NCBI RefSeq assembly: GCF_035784015.1
Contig: NZ_JALKOW010000003.1
Origin: Comamonas sp009360615
GTDB taxonomy: Bacteria > Pseudomonadota > Gammaproteobacteria > Burkholderiales > Burkholderiaceae_C
Reading direction: 5' to 3' (one strand)
DNA length: 64,000 nucleotides
Each line of letters starts with the position of its first letter. Positions within the stretch are counted from its first letter, which is position 1. Of the stretch, positions 7,764 to 16,785 are shown piece after piece. The position numbers were made by a program, and so were the translations under genes. The notes under the pieces were generated by a model. The model searched no databases. It saw only the letters and a program-made list of their open reading frames with translations, and had not been told where the DNA came from.

Positions 7764-10619
7764 ATGTCTGACTCGAAGTCCAACAAGCCCGAAGCGTCCG
7801 CTTACCGCGCCACGCTGAACATGCCCGACACCCCCTTCCCCATGCGCGGCGACCTGCCCAAGCGCGAGCCCGCGTGGGCCAAGGAGTGGGACGACAACGG
7901 CATCTACAAGAAGCTGCGCGACGCCCGCAGCGGAGCGCCCAAGTTCATCCTGCACGACGGCCCTCCGTACGCCAACGGCAAGCTGCACATCGGCCATGCG
8001 GTGAACAAGATCCTCAAGGACATGATCGTCAAGAGCCGCCAGCTCGAAGGTTTCGATGCGCTCTATGCACCGGGCTGGGACTGCCACGGCCTGCCGATCG
8101 AGAACGCCATCGAAAAGCTGCATGGCCGCAACCTGCCGCGCGACGAGATGCAGGCCAAGAGCCGCGCCTTTGCCACCGAGCAGATCGAGCAGCAGATGGT
8201 GGACTTCAAGCGCCTGGGCGTGCTCGGTGACTGGGATCACCCCTACAAGACCATGAACTACGCCAACGAGGCCGCCGAGCTGCGCGCCTTGAAGAAGGTG
8301 ATGGAGCGGGGCTTTGTCTACCGCGGCCTCAAACCCGTGTACTGGTGCTTTGACTGCGCCTCCTCGCTGGCCGAGTTCGAGATCGAATACGCCGACAAGC
8401 AAAGCCAGACCCTGGACGTGATGTTCCCCGCAGCCGAGCCTGCGAAACTGGCGGCAGCATTCGGCCTGGACAAGCTCGACAAGCAAGCCTTCATCGTCAT
8501 CTGGACGACAACGGCCTGGACCATCCCTGCCAACCAGGCGCTCAACGTCAACCCCGATCTGGAATACAGCCTCGTGGACACCGAGCGCGGCCTGCTGATC
8601 GTGGCCTCCGCCCTGGTCGAGAAATGCCTGGCCCGCTGGAAGCTGGAAGGCCGCGTGCTCGCCACCGCCAAGGGCGAAAAGCTCGACCACATGCCCTTCA
8701 AGCACCCGCTGGCCCATGTGGACAAGGGCTTTGACCGCATCTCGCCCGTGTACCTGGCCGAATACGCCACCGCCGACGACGGCACCGGCATCGTGCACTC
8801 GGCCCCTGCCTATGGTGTGGACGACTTCAACAGCTGCATGTCCAACGGCATGGACTACAAGCAGATCCTGAACCCCGTGCAGGGCAACGGCGTGTACGCA
8901 GCCGATCTGCCCATGTTCGGCGGCCAGCATATCTGGAAGGCCGTGCCCGTCATCCTCGACGCACTGAAAGTCGCGGACCGACTGATGGACACCACCACCA
9001 TCAGCCACAGCTATCCGCACTGCTGGCGCCACAAGACGCCCGTCATCTACCGCGCCGCCGCCCAGTGGTTCATCCGCATGGACGAAGGCGAAGGCGTGTT
9101 CACCGATCCCGCACAAAAGCCCGAGAAGACCCTTCGCCAGATCGCGCTGGACGCCATCGAGCAGACCAACTTCTACCCGCAAAACGGCCAGGACCGCCTG
9201 CGCGCCATGATCGCCGGCCGTCCCGACTGGTGCATCTCGCGTCAGCGCAGCTGGGGCGTGCCCATCCCCTTCTTCCTGCATGTGGACACGGGCGCCCTGC
9301 ACCCGCGCACCATGGAGATCATCGACCAGGCGGCTGCCATGATCGAGCAAGGCGGCATCGAAGCCTGGAGCCGCGTGAGCACCGAAGACATCCTGGGCGC
9401 CGAGGAAGCCAAGCACTACACCAAGAGCACCGACATTCTGGAAGTCTGGTTCGACTCGGGCTCCACCTTCTGGCATGTGCTGCGCGGCACCCATCCCGAG
9501 CACCACCACGACAAGGGCCCCGAGGCCGACCTGTACCTGGAAGGCCACGACCAGCACCGCGGCTGGTTCCACAGCTCGCTGCTGCTGGCGTCGGCCATCT
9601 TCGGCCGCGCGCCATACCGCGGCCTGCTGACCCATGGTTTCACCGTGGACGGCCAGGGCAAGAAGATGTCCAAGTCGCTGGGCAACACCGTGGCTCCCCA
9701 GGACGTGTCCAGCAAGATGGGCGCGGAAATCATCCGCCTGTGGGTGGCTTCGACCGACTACTCGGGCGACCTGGGCATCGACGACAAGATCCTGGCCCGC
9801 GTGGTGGACGCCTATCGCCGCATCCGCAACACGCTGCGCTTCCTGCTGGCCAACACCAGCGACTTCGACGCAGTCAAGGACGCCGTGGCCTACGGCGAGA
9901 TGCTGGAGATCGACCGGTTCGCGCTGGCGCGCTCGGCGCAGTTGCAGCAGGAGATCCTGGCCCACTACAAGGTCTACGAGTTCCACCCCGTGGTCGCCAA
10001 GATCCAGCTGTTCTGCTCCGAAGACCTGGGCGGCTTCTATCTGGACGTGCTCAAGGATCGCCTCTACACCAGCGCTCCCAAGAGCCTGGCACGCCGCTCG
10101 GCCCAGACCGCGCTCCATCAGATCACCCAGGCGCTGCTGCGCTGGATGTCGCCCTTCCTGTCGTTCACGGCCGAGGAAGCCTGGAAGATCGTGGGCCACA
10201 GCGAATCCATCTTCCTGGAAAAGTTCACCGAGCTGCCCGCCGGCGACGAAGGCCTGCTGGCCAAGTGGACGCGCCTGTGCGAGATCCGCAACCAGGTCAA
10301 CAAGGACATCGAAGTGGTGCGCACCACCGGCGCCGTGGGCTCGTCCCTGCAGGCCGAAGTCACGCTCACGGCCGAGCCCGAAGACCTGGCCCTGCTGCAA
10401 AGCCTCAAGGACGATCTGAAGTTCGTCTTCATCACCTCGGCAGCGACTGCCGTGCCCGGCGATGCCCTGACCACCACCGTGAAGGCCAGCGAGCACGCCA
10501 AGTGCGAGCGCTGCTGGCACTACCGCGAAGACGTGGGCGTGAATCCCGAGCACCCCACGATCTGCGGCCGCTGCGACAGCAATCTGCACGGCGCGGGCGA
10601 AGTCCGCACCAAGGCGTGA
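7764..10619 (+). CDS. ileS: Isoleucyl-tRNA synthetase
   Basis: A 951-residue class I synthetase charging tRNA-Ile. The HIGH-type motif is GPPYANGKLHIGHA near residue 65 and the KMSKS motif is GKKMSKSLGN. The editing domain contains the WTTTAWTIP stretch, and the C-terminal zinc site is CERCW ... CGRC. The ATG at 7764 is chosen over a TTG at 7746 because AAGG lies at a suitable distance and the protein then begins like known homologues. It lies 105 bases after ribF and upstream of lspA. Confidence 0.97.
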   Translation: MSDSKSNKPEASAYRATLNMPDTPFPMRGDLPKREPAWAKEWDDNGIYKKLRDARSGAPKFILHDGPPYANGKLHIGHAVNKILKDMIVKSRQLEGFDALYAPGWDCHGLPIENAIEKLHGRNLPRDEMQAKSRAFATEQIEQQMVDFKRLGVLGDWDHPYKTMNYANEAAELRALKKVMERGFVYRGLKPVYWCFDCASSLAEFEIEYADKQSQTLDVMFPAAEPAKLAAAFGLDKLDKQAFIVIWTTTAWTIPANQALNVNPDLEYSLVDTERGLLIVASALVEKCLARWKLEGRVLATAKGEKLDHMPFKHPLAHVDKGFDRISPVYLAEYATADDGTGIVHSAPAYGVDDFNSCMSNGMDYKQILNPVQGNGVYAADLPMFGGQHIWKAVPVILDALKVADRLMDTTTISHSYPHCWRHKTPVIYRAAAQWFIRMDEGEGVFTDPAQKPEKTLRQIALDAIEQTNFYPQNGQDRLRAMIAGRPDWCISRQRSWGVPIPFFLHVDTGALHPRTMEIIDQAAAMIEQGGIEAWSRVSTEDILGAEEAKHYTKSTDILEVWFDSGSTFWHVLRGTHPEHHHDKGPEADLYLEGHDQHRGWFHSSLLLASAIFGRAPYRGLLTHGFTVDGQGKKMSKSLGNTVAPQDVSSKMGAEIIRLWVASTDYSGDLGIDDKILARVVDAYRRIRNTLRFLLANTSDFDAVKDAVAYGEMLEIDRFALARSAQLQQEILAHYKVYEFHPVVAKIQLFCSEDLGGFYLDVLKDRLYTSAPKSLARRSAQTALHQITQALLRWMSPFLSFTAEEAWKIVGHSESIFLEKFTELPAGDEGLLAKWTRLCEIRNQVNKDIEVVRTTGAVGSSLQAEVTLTAEPEDLALLQSLKDDLKFVFITSAATAVPGDALTTTVKASEHAKCERCWHYREDVGVNPEHPTICGRCDSNLHGAGEVRTKA

Positions 10620-10634
10620 TCCTTCAAAGAGTGA

Positions 10635-10656
10635 GCTGCCAGCGCTTGCTGGCAGC
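10635..10656 (+). repeat. Strong hairpin between ileS and lspA
   Basis: A perfect 9-bp stem GCTGCCAGC-GCTT-GCTGGCAGC, 15 bases after the ileS stop. It has no strong T-run, so it may stabilise or process the mRNA rather than terminate it. Confidence 0.6.
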
Positions 10657-10736
10657 TGCTTTCAGCAACGAATCATGCTGAAACAACTTTGAATCAAGCG
10701 CTACCCGCTATCAAGAAATCTAGCAAAAGAGCTGTC

Positions 10737-11252
10737 ATGAGCAACACCCAGACATCCTCCGCAGGCCTTGCCCGCATCTGGCCCTGGCTGCTGTGGGCGC
10801 TTGTCATCATCGGCGTGGATCAGATCACCAAGCAGATGATTCTGAACCACTACCAGTATGGGGACTGGACTCCCCTCACCAGCTTCTTCAACATCGTGCG
10901 CGCGCACAACACCGGCGCTGCCTTCTCGTTCCTCGCAGGCGGCAGCGGCTGGCAGCGCTGGCTGTTCGTGGGCATCGGCGCGATCGCCACCGTGCTCATC
11001 GTCTGGCAACTGCACAAGCACCCCGGCGAGAAGCTGTTCTGCCTGTCACTGTCCAGCATCCTGGGCGGAGCCATCGGCAATGTGGTGGACCGTCTGCAAC
11101 ATGGCTACGTGGTGGACTTTCTCGACTTCTACTGGGGTAGCCGCCACTTCCCGGCCTTCAACGTGGCCGATATGGGCATCACGCTGGGCGCCGCCCTCCT
11201 GATCCTCGACGAGCTGCTGCGCGCAAGACGCACCCGAACTCGCAAGCCATAG
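10737..11252 (+). CDS. lspA: Lipoprotein signal peptidase (signal peptidase II)
   Basis: A 171-residue inner-membrane aspartic protease that cleaves prolipoprotein signal peptides after diacylglyceryl transfer. Four hydrophobic segments are visible. The two catalytic Asp regions are GGAIGNVVDRL and FNVADMGITLG. IIGVDQITK near the N-terminus is also family-typical. The ATG at 10737 is chosen over a TTG at 10689 because it gives the normal length, and AAAAGAG precedes it. It is the third gene of ribF-ileS-lspA. Confidence 0.95.
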   Translation: MSNTQTSSAGLARIWPWLLWALVIIGVDQITKQMILNHYQYGDWTPLTSFFNIVRAHNTGAAFSFLAGGSGWQRWLFVGIGAIATVLIVWQLHKHPGEKLFCLSLSSILGGAIGNVVDRLQHGYVVDFLDFYWGSRHFPAFNVADMGITLGAALLILDELLRARRTRTRKP

Positions 11253-11310
11253 GCACCGGCTGCCCCCATGAACCAGGCCGCGCTCGCCAAAGCAGACTGC
11301 GGGCCACGGT

Positions 11311-12063
11311 TCATGGAGCCCTGCCCTGCCCGGTCTCGGCCGGCTCGTACAGAGGTTCGACGGCCCAGACCAGCCGCCCGCCCTTCCAGTAGCGCACGCC
11401 AATAGGCGTGGTCACAAAGCAGGCATCGAACACCCAGTCCGCCAGCACGAGACCGTTCAGGCGCCTGGGAAACAGGTTCCTGTCAAAGCTCGTGGGCCGC
11501 TCGACGGGGGACAGCTGCAGCATGTTTCCGGGCTCGCAGCGGACTGTCCGGGGGACCGGCCCCGTGAAACTGTGGGGCAGGGCCAGCTCCAGCAACACCT
11601 GGTGGTGGACGCTCAGGGCATTGACCCATATGTCGCCCAGTGGCACCGGATGGGGAAAGCGTATTTCCTGCAGCCCCCGCAGATCGGGCTGCCCATCGGT
11701 CCCGTCTGCAGAGCCTTGTGGCATATCGCGCTGGATATGGCTGCCCGCGGGCAAGGTGATGTCGCCCCATGCCATGGGCCGCTCCAGCGTGATGTGCGTG
11801 AGCCTCTGCAGGCGGCTCAACTGCTGCGCCTGACAGTGGTCGCTCCAGACCATCTGCACCAGTCCCAGCAGCGTGGAAAACAGCAATATGGACAGCCACA
11901 CAGCCAGCACCCATTGCCAGATGCGCAGCGGCGGCCTGGGCTGGCCGCGCCGCAGGTGCCACAGCCGCCAGCCCCACCACAGCAGCAGGCCCGTGCCCGC
12001 CATGAACGACAACGGCATCAAAAGAACGCCCACGGGGACGGCACCGGACATGGGAGCAATCAT
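11311..12063 (-). CDS. Uncharacterised membrane protein
   Basis: A 250-residue protein I do not recognise. It has two hydrophobic segments in the first 75 residues (about 8-33 and 48-72), the second preceded by a basic stretch (RRGQPRPPLR). They are followed by a soluble domain of about 170 residues without cysteine motifs or known catalytic signatures, probably periplasmic. The start at 12063 is chosen because AAGGTG lies six bases upstream. It is convergent with lspA and divergent from the Na/Pi cotransporter gene. Confidence 0.65.
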   Translation of the reverse strand: MIAPMSGAVPVGVLLMPLSFMAGTGLLLWWGWRLWHLRRGQPRPPLRIWQWVLAVWLSILLFSTLLGLVQMVWSDHCQAQQLSRLQRLTHITLERPMAWGDITLPAGSHIQRDMPQGSADGTDGQPDLRGLQEIRFPHPVPLGDIWVNALSVHHQVLLELALPHSFTGPVPRTVRCEPGNMLQLSPVERPTSFDRNLFPRRLNGLVLADWVFDACFVTTPIGVRYWKGGRLVWAVEPLYEPAETGQGRAP

Positions 12064-12273
12064 GAAATCACCTTTTGATAGCAGCGTAGGCAGCGCCAGC
12101 ATCAAAAAGTTTCAGTTTTTTCTGAATTCGCATCCGTAGAAACGATGTTTGAAATAATTCGTTTTTGTTCTATTGTGTTCCTTATTCCGCACTTTTTTGT
12201 GCGTGAAGAGTGAGGCATCCGACAGACAGGGCTCACTCAGGGGTATATTAGGTCGCTCCTTCGCGGGCAGAAC
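12064..12273. other. AT-rich divergent intergenic region
   Basis: 210 bases between the unknown membrane protein and the Na/Pi cotransporter gene, clearly AT-richer than its surroundings. It contains a small GCAC-T6-GTGC hairpin around 12190 and probably the promoters of both genes. Bases 12069-12102 resemble a degenerate copy of a short dispersed repeat (GATAGCAGCG...GCGCCAGC). No open frame was seen. Confidence 0.5.
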
Positions 12274-13932
12274 ATGAAGCATTTATTGAATCTTTTAGCA
12301 GCCATTGCCCTTCTGATCTGGGGCTCTCAGATGGTTCGCACCGGCGTTCTGCAGGTCTTCGGCGCAAACCTGCGCAATATTCTCGCCCGCAGCATGAGCA
12401 ACCGGCTCTCGGCGGCACTTTCGGGCATGGGCGTCACGGCCCTGGTGCAGTCCAGCACCGCCACATCGCTGATGACCTCGTCCTTTGTAGGACAGGGCCT
12501 GATCACCCTGCCTTCGGCCCTGGCCGTGATGCGCGGCGCCGATGTGGGAACGGCCCTGATGGCGGTGCTGTTCTCCACCGACCTGTCCTGGCTTTCGCCG
12601 CTGTTCATCTTTGTCGGCGTGGTGCTTTATATCTCGCGCAAGGATTCCAAGCCCGGTCGCATCGGCCGCGTGCTCATCGGCCTGGGCCTGATGCTGCTGG
12701 CCCTGCGCCTGGTGGTGGAAGCCACCGAGCCACTGCTGCAGGCTCCCGCCGTGCGCACCTTGCTGGCCTCGGTCAGCAGCGATCTGTTCATGGAGTTGCT
12801 GCTGGGCGCGGTGCTGGCCGTGCTGGCCTACTCCAGCCTCGCCGTGGTGTTGCTGATCGCGGCCATGGCCAGCTCGGGGGCCATTCCGCTCGATGTGGCC
12901 CTGGGGCTGACACTGGGCGCCAATCTGGGCAGCGGCCTGGTCGCTGCGCTGACCACGGCCAAATCGGCCGTCGAGGAACGACAGGTCACCATCGGCAATC
13001 TGCTGTTCAAGATCATGGGCGTGGCCATCGTGGCTCCCTTTATCGGACTGTGGTCGCAATATGCCCAGCCCTACCTGCCCAATGCCGGCCAGAACGTCGT
13101 GATGTTCCACCTGGCTTTCAATGTCTTCAACAGCCTTTGCTTCATCGGCCTGACCCAGCTTGTGGCGCGCTGGGTGACAGCCATGCTGCCCAAGCCCGAG
13201 GAGGAAAGCGCGGCCAAGCTGCTGCGCCCCCGCCATCTCGACCCCTCTGCCCTGTCCACCCCCTCGCTGGCCATCACCTGCGCCGTGCGCGAATCGCTGC
13301 ACCAGGCCGACGTGGTGGAATCCATGCTGATCGGCCTGCAGAAAGTGGCCGAGACCGACGATGCCAGATTGTCCGAGGAGGTACGGCACCTGGAGTCCAC
13401 GGTGGATGACCTGTACTCGGCCATCAAGTACTACATGACCAAGATCTCACGCGCAGAACTCGACGAGCGCGAAGGTCAGCGCTGGACGGAAATCATCAGC
13501 TTCACCATCAATATGGAGCAGATCGGCGACATCATCGAGCGCGTGCTGCTGGATCTGGAAGACAAGAAGATCAAGAAGGGCCGTCAGTTCTCGGCTGCCG
13601 GCAAGCTCGAGATTCACGAACTGACCCAGCATCTGCTGGACAATCTGCGCCTGGCCATGAGCGTCTTTCTCAACGGAAATGTGCGCGAGGCACAGAAGCT
13701 TCTCGAGGAAAAAGCGCGCTTTCGCGATCTGGAGCTGGCCTACTCGGCCACCCACCTGGAGCGGCTGTCGCAGCACACGGTATCGAGCATCGAGACCAGC
13801 TCTCTGCATATCGACATGATCAGCGACCTCAAGCGCATCAACTCCCTGCTGTGCTCGGTGGCCTACCCGATTCTGGAGCAGGCCGGGGCACTGGCGCCCA
13901 GCCGGCTCAAGTCCACAGCCCTGGAGAGCTAG
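12274..13932 (+). CDS. Na+/phosphate cotransporter family protein with PhoU-like domain
   Basis: A 552-residue protein of the NptA/YjbB (SLC34-like) family. The N-terminal two thirds are hydrophobic and contain the family motif ALVQSSTATSLM near residue 58 and a second inverted-repeat half near residue 185 (AYSSLAVVLLIAAM). From about residue 340 a PhoU-like helical bundle follows (ESLHQADVVESMLIGLQKV and on), which usually regulates transport. Expected function is sodium-coupled phosphate movement across the inner membrane. The gene stands alone, and its last 26 bases overlap tail to tail with the Nudix gene. Confidence 0.88.
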   Translation: MKHLLNLLAAIALLIWGSQMVRTGVLQVFGANLRNILARSMSNRLSAALSGMGVTALVQSSTATSLMTSSFVGQGLITLPSALAVMRGADVGTALMAVLFSTDLSWLSPLFIFVGVVLYISRKDSKPGRIGRVLIGLGLMLLALRLVVEATEPLLQAPAVRTLLASVSSDLFMELLLGAVLAVLAYSSLAVVLLIAAMASSGAIPLDVALGLTLGANLGSGLVAALTTAKSAVEERQVTIGNLLFKIMGVAIVAPFIGLWSQYAQPYLPNAGQNVVMFHLAFNVFNSLCFIGLTQLVARWVTAMLPKPEEESAAKLLRPRHLDPSALSTPSLAITCAVRESLHQADVVESMLIGLQKVAETDDARLSEEVRHLESTVDDLYSAIKYYMTKISRAELDEREGQRWTEIISFTINMEQIGDIIERVLLDLEDKKIKKGRQFSAAGKLEIHELTQHLLDNLRLAMSVFLNGNVREAQKLLEEKARFRDLELAYSATHLERLSQHTVSSIETSSLHIDMISDLKRINSLLCSVAYPILEQAGALAPSRLKSTALES

Positions 13933-14767
13933 AGCCAGCCGCCCTACCGTCCTGCCAGCCCATATAGGCGGCCAGCACCATGGAGGCCTCGGGCGTGAAG
14001 CAGCCCTGCAGCATCCAGCGCTGGACTTCGACCAGTTCCAGCCGCTCGAAACGCTGCACCTCGCCATCCTGATTCACGGGCTGCAACGCATCGGGCACCC
14101 GGGCCGAGAACCAGTCTATGCGCTCGACCATGTAGCCCTGCCCCTCGGCCTCGTCGCTGGGCCTTGCGAACACCACGTCGCCGCCATGCCTGAGATCGCC
14201 CAGCTCGGCCACCCGCAGGCCGGCCTCTTCCCAGGTCTCGCGCGCCAGCGCGTCGGTCAGACTGTCTGCCGCCGAGACCATGCCGCCCATCAAGGTGTCC
14301 CACATGCCGGGGTTGTTGGCCTTGTCTTCGGAACGCTGCTGCACCCAGAGGGCTCCGTCCGCACACACGCCCACCAGATGCACGGCCCGGGTGGCGATGC
14401 CCAGCGGCCGCACGGCGGCGCGCTCCACGGTCGCCAGCTGGCGCCCCTGTGCATCGCAGACCGCCAGTTGTTCGTTGCGCCAGGCACCCGCAAGACCGGC
14501 GCTGCGCATGGCCTGGGCCAGCCGGTTCAGTCTGTCCGTCGCTCCACCCTGGCCTTCCAGCCGCCATTGACCGGTCAGCAATCTCAGCGCTATTCCATGC
14601 GCCGCCAGCAGATCGGGCCCCAGCTTGCACGCAAAGTCTTCCTCGATACTGCCGATCTGCTGTCCATCGATGCACAGCGGCTGGCGCAGGCGCAGGGGAT
14701 GCCTGCGGGCCATGGCCTGCTGTGACTGCAGCCATTGCTGCTGCGGCGGCGTGATTTGCTGCTTCAT
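13907..14767 (-). CDS. Nudix hydrolase with N-terminal DUF4743 domain
   Basis: A 286-residue protein. Residues 1-120 correspond to the DUF4743 region found in front of plant and bacterial thiamine-diphosphate-type Nudix enzymes. The Nudix box lies near residues 160-185 and reads GGMVSAADSLTDALARE followed by TWEEAGL. In the consensus GX5EX7REUXEEXGU the first Glu is replaced by Asp, while REXXEE is intact. Likely a pyrophosphohydrolase of a nucleotide or of damaged thiamine diphosphate; the substrate is uncertain. GGGAGA precedes the ATG. It overlaps the end of the Na/Pi gene by 26 bases. Confidence 0.85.
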   Translation of the reverse strand: MKQQITPPQQQWLQSQQAMARRHPLRLRQPLCIDGQQIGSIEEDFACKLGPDLLAAHGIALRLLTGQWRLEGQGGATDRLNRLAQAMRSAGLAGAWRNEQLAVCDAQGRQLATVERAAVRPLGIATRAVHLVGVCADGALWVQQRSEDKANNPGMWDTLMGGMVSAADSLTDALARETWEEAGLRVAELGDLRHGGDVVFARPSDEAEGQGYMVERIDWFSARVPDALQPVNQDGEVQRFERLELVEVQRWMLQGCFTPEASMVLAAYMGWQDGRAAGSSSPGLWT

Positions 14768-14916
14768 GAAAAATCTCCCAGGCCTGCATTGTGCTCAGCT
14801 TCGTAGAACGGGAAGGCTTGCATCACCATTGGCGCTCGCCCACCTGCCGCCAGCAGCCGCTGTCCCATGGCTGCGCAGGACCAAGTACCTGCGCCTGCGG
14901 GTTACAGTGGCAATCC

Positions 14917-15816
14917 ATGAATTCCCCCCTGAAACCCGCCACGGTTGCCATGCTCAGCCTGGCTCCGGCACTGTGGGCCGGCAATGCCATTGTGGGTCGT
15001 CTTGCACACGACCTGATCTCGCCATTCGCCCTGAACTTCTTTCGCTGGTGCATCGCCTTCGTGCTGCTACTGCCGCTGGCCTGGCGGGTGCTGCGCAAGG
15101 ACAGTCCGATCTGGCCCCTTTGGCGACAGTACATGCTGCTGGGACTTCTGGGCATCGGCTGCTACAACGCCTTGCTGTATCTGGCCCTCAAGACCTCGAG
15201 CCCGCTGAATGTGACGCTGGTGAGTTCCAGCATGCCGGTGTGGATGCTGGGCATAGGCCGCCTGTGCTGGGGCATTCGCATCAGCCGCCGGCAGATGGGC
15301 GGGGCGGTGCTGTCGGTGCTTGGCGTGGCGATGGTCATGTCGCGCGGCGACTGGCAGACGCTGCTGGCCCTGCACTTTGTTCCCGGTGACCTGTTCATGG
15401 TGCTGGCCACCATCGCCTGGGCCTTCTACACCTGGCTGCTGTCGCGCACAAGCGGCCCTCAGGAGGTGAAATCCCACTGGGCCAGCTTTTTGCTCGCGCA
15501 GATCGTTTTCGGCCTGCTCTGGTCCGGCCTGTTCACCGGCGCCGAAGCGCTGCTGGGCGAGTTCCGACTGGTGCCGGGCTGGCCGCTGCTCGGCAGCCTG
15601 CTGTTCATCGCCGTGGGTCCGGCGATTCTGGCCTACCGCTTCTGGGGCATGGGCGTACAACGCTCCACGCCCGCGATTGCCGGCTTCTTCGGCAATCTGA
15701 TTCCACTGTTCACGGCCTTGCTGTCGATTCCCGTGCTCGGCGAAAAGCCCCATCTCTACCACGCGCTTGCGTTTGGACTGATCGTGACCGGCATCGTCGT
15801 ATCATCCCGCAAATAG
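14917..15816 (+). CDS. EamA/DMT-family transporter (RhaT-like exporter)
   Basis: A 299-residue inner-membrane protein with ten hydrophobic segments in two EamA repeats (about residues 8-140 and 150-295). ALWAGNAIVGRL at the start and YNALLYLALKTSSPLNVTLV in the first repeat are typical of drug/metabolite transporters. Members export amino acids, metabolites or drugs; the substrate cannot be told. The ATG at 14917 is chosen because the protein then begins just before the first membrane segment; the open frame reaches further upstream without homology-like sequence. Confidence 0.85.
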   Translation: MNSPLKPATVAMLSLAPALWAGNAIVGRLAHDLISPFALNFFRWCIAFVLLLPLAWRVLRKDSPIWPLWRQYMLLGLLGIGCYNALLYLALKTSSPLNVTLVSSSMPVWMLGIGRLCWGIRISRRQMGGAVLSVLGVAMVMSRGDWQTLLALHFVPGDLFMVLATIAWAFYTWLLSRTSGPQEVKSHWASFLLAQIVFGLLWSGLFTGAEALLGEFRLVPGWPLLGSLLFIAVGPAILAYRFWGMGVQRSTPAIAGFFGNLIPLFTALLSIPVLGEKPHLYHALAFGLIVTGIVVSSRK

Positions 15817-15833
15817 GCGCCAGCGCACGAAAA

Positions 15834-15856
15834 AGAGCCCTGCAATGCGGGCTCTT
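15834..15856. terminator. Bidirectional terminator between the EamA and SDR genes
   Basis: A 7-bp stem AGAGCCC/GGGCTCT around a short loop, with A residues on the left and TT on the right. It lies between two convergent genes. Confidence 0.65.
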
Positions 15857-15881
15857 CCTCGTGTCAGTCTTCGATCAACGA

Positions 15882-16679
15882 TCAGTAGGTGCCAGGATAC
15901 AGACCGCCGTCGGGCAGGATGTTCTGGCCCGTCATGTAGCCGGCCTGGCGGCTGCACAGGAAGGCACAGATGGCACCGAACTCTTCGGCCGTGCCGAAGC
16001 GCTTGGCGGGAATCTGGGCGGCCTGAGCCTGGCGCACGGCCTCCAGGTCCTGGCCGGTCTTGTCGGCCGCTGCCTGATGGGTGGCCACCAGACGGTCGGT
16101 GTCGAACTTGCCGGGCAGGATGCTGTTGATGGTCACGCCCTTGGCGGCAATGCCCGAACGGGCCAGTCCGGCCACGAACCCCGTCAGACCGCTTCGCGCA
16201 CCGTTGGACAGCCCCAGAATATCGATGGGTGCCTTGACCGCGCTCGAAGTGATGTTGACGATGCGACCGAAGCCACGCGCGGCCATGCCGTCCACCGTGG
16301 CCTTGATCAGCTCGATGGGGGTCAGCATATTCGCGTCCACGGCCTTGATCCAGGCCTCTCGATCCCAGGTACGGAAGTCGCCAGGGGGCGGGCCGCCGGC
16401 GTTGGTCACCACGATGTCGTAGTCCTTGCCCGGGCCGCCGGGGGCTTCGAACACGGCGGTGCGGCCTTGCGGCGTGGTGATGTCTGCAGCGACACCGATG
16501 ACCTTGATCCGGGGAGCAATGGCTTGCAGCTTCTGCACGGCCAGCTGCAATGCCTGGTCGTTTCTGGCATTGATGACCAGATTCACTCCCTCTTCGGCCA
16601 GAGCCTTGGCGCAACCAAAACCCAAACCTTTGCTGGCGCCGCAGACCAGGGCCCAGCGCCCGGCGATACCAAAGTCCAT
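15882..16679 (-). CDS. Short-chain dehydrogenase/reductase with atypical active site
   Basis: A 265-residue SDR-fold protein. The NAD(P)-binding motif GASKGLGFGCAKAL is at residues 14-27 and the NAG motif (VVTNAGGPPPG) is intact. The active-site region reads NITSSAVKAPIDILGLSNGA followed by RSGLTG, so the usual YxxxK is replaced by NxxxR while the catalytic Ser region remains. Related divergent SDRs occur in Burkholderiales and may have lost or changed oxidoreductase activity. AAAGGA lies upstream of the ATG. It stands alone and shares a terminator with the EamA gene. Confidence 0.85.
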   Translation of the reverse strand: MDFGIAGRWALVCGASKGLGFGCAKALAEEGVNLVINARNDQALQLAVQKLQAIAPRIKVIGVAADITTPQGRTAVFEAPGGPGKDYDIVVTNAGGPPPGDFRTWDREAWIKAVDANMLTPIELIKATVDGMAARGFGRIVNITSSAVKAPIDILGLSNGARSGLTGFVAGLARSGIAAKGVTINSILPGKFDTDRLVATHQAAADKTGQDLEAVRQAQAAQIPAKRFGTAEEFGAICAFLCSRQAGYMTGQNILPDGGLYPGTY

Positions 16680-16785
16680 ATCAGTGTCCTTTCACACAGT
16701 TTCCAAGCCGGGCCATCCGCCCGGAACTCTCAAAATCAATAGCATCCATCGCTTGCCTGACAATCGCTAACAGCCTCTTCATTTG

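Noticed and set aside
7752..10589. A 945-residue open frame antisense to ileS
   Set aside because: It mirrors the codon bias of ileS, has no recognisable domain, and similar long shadows oppose recJ, trpS and the CHASE2 kinase gene.
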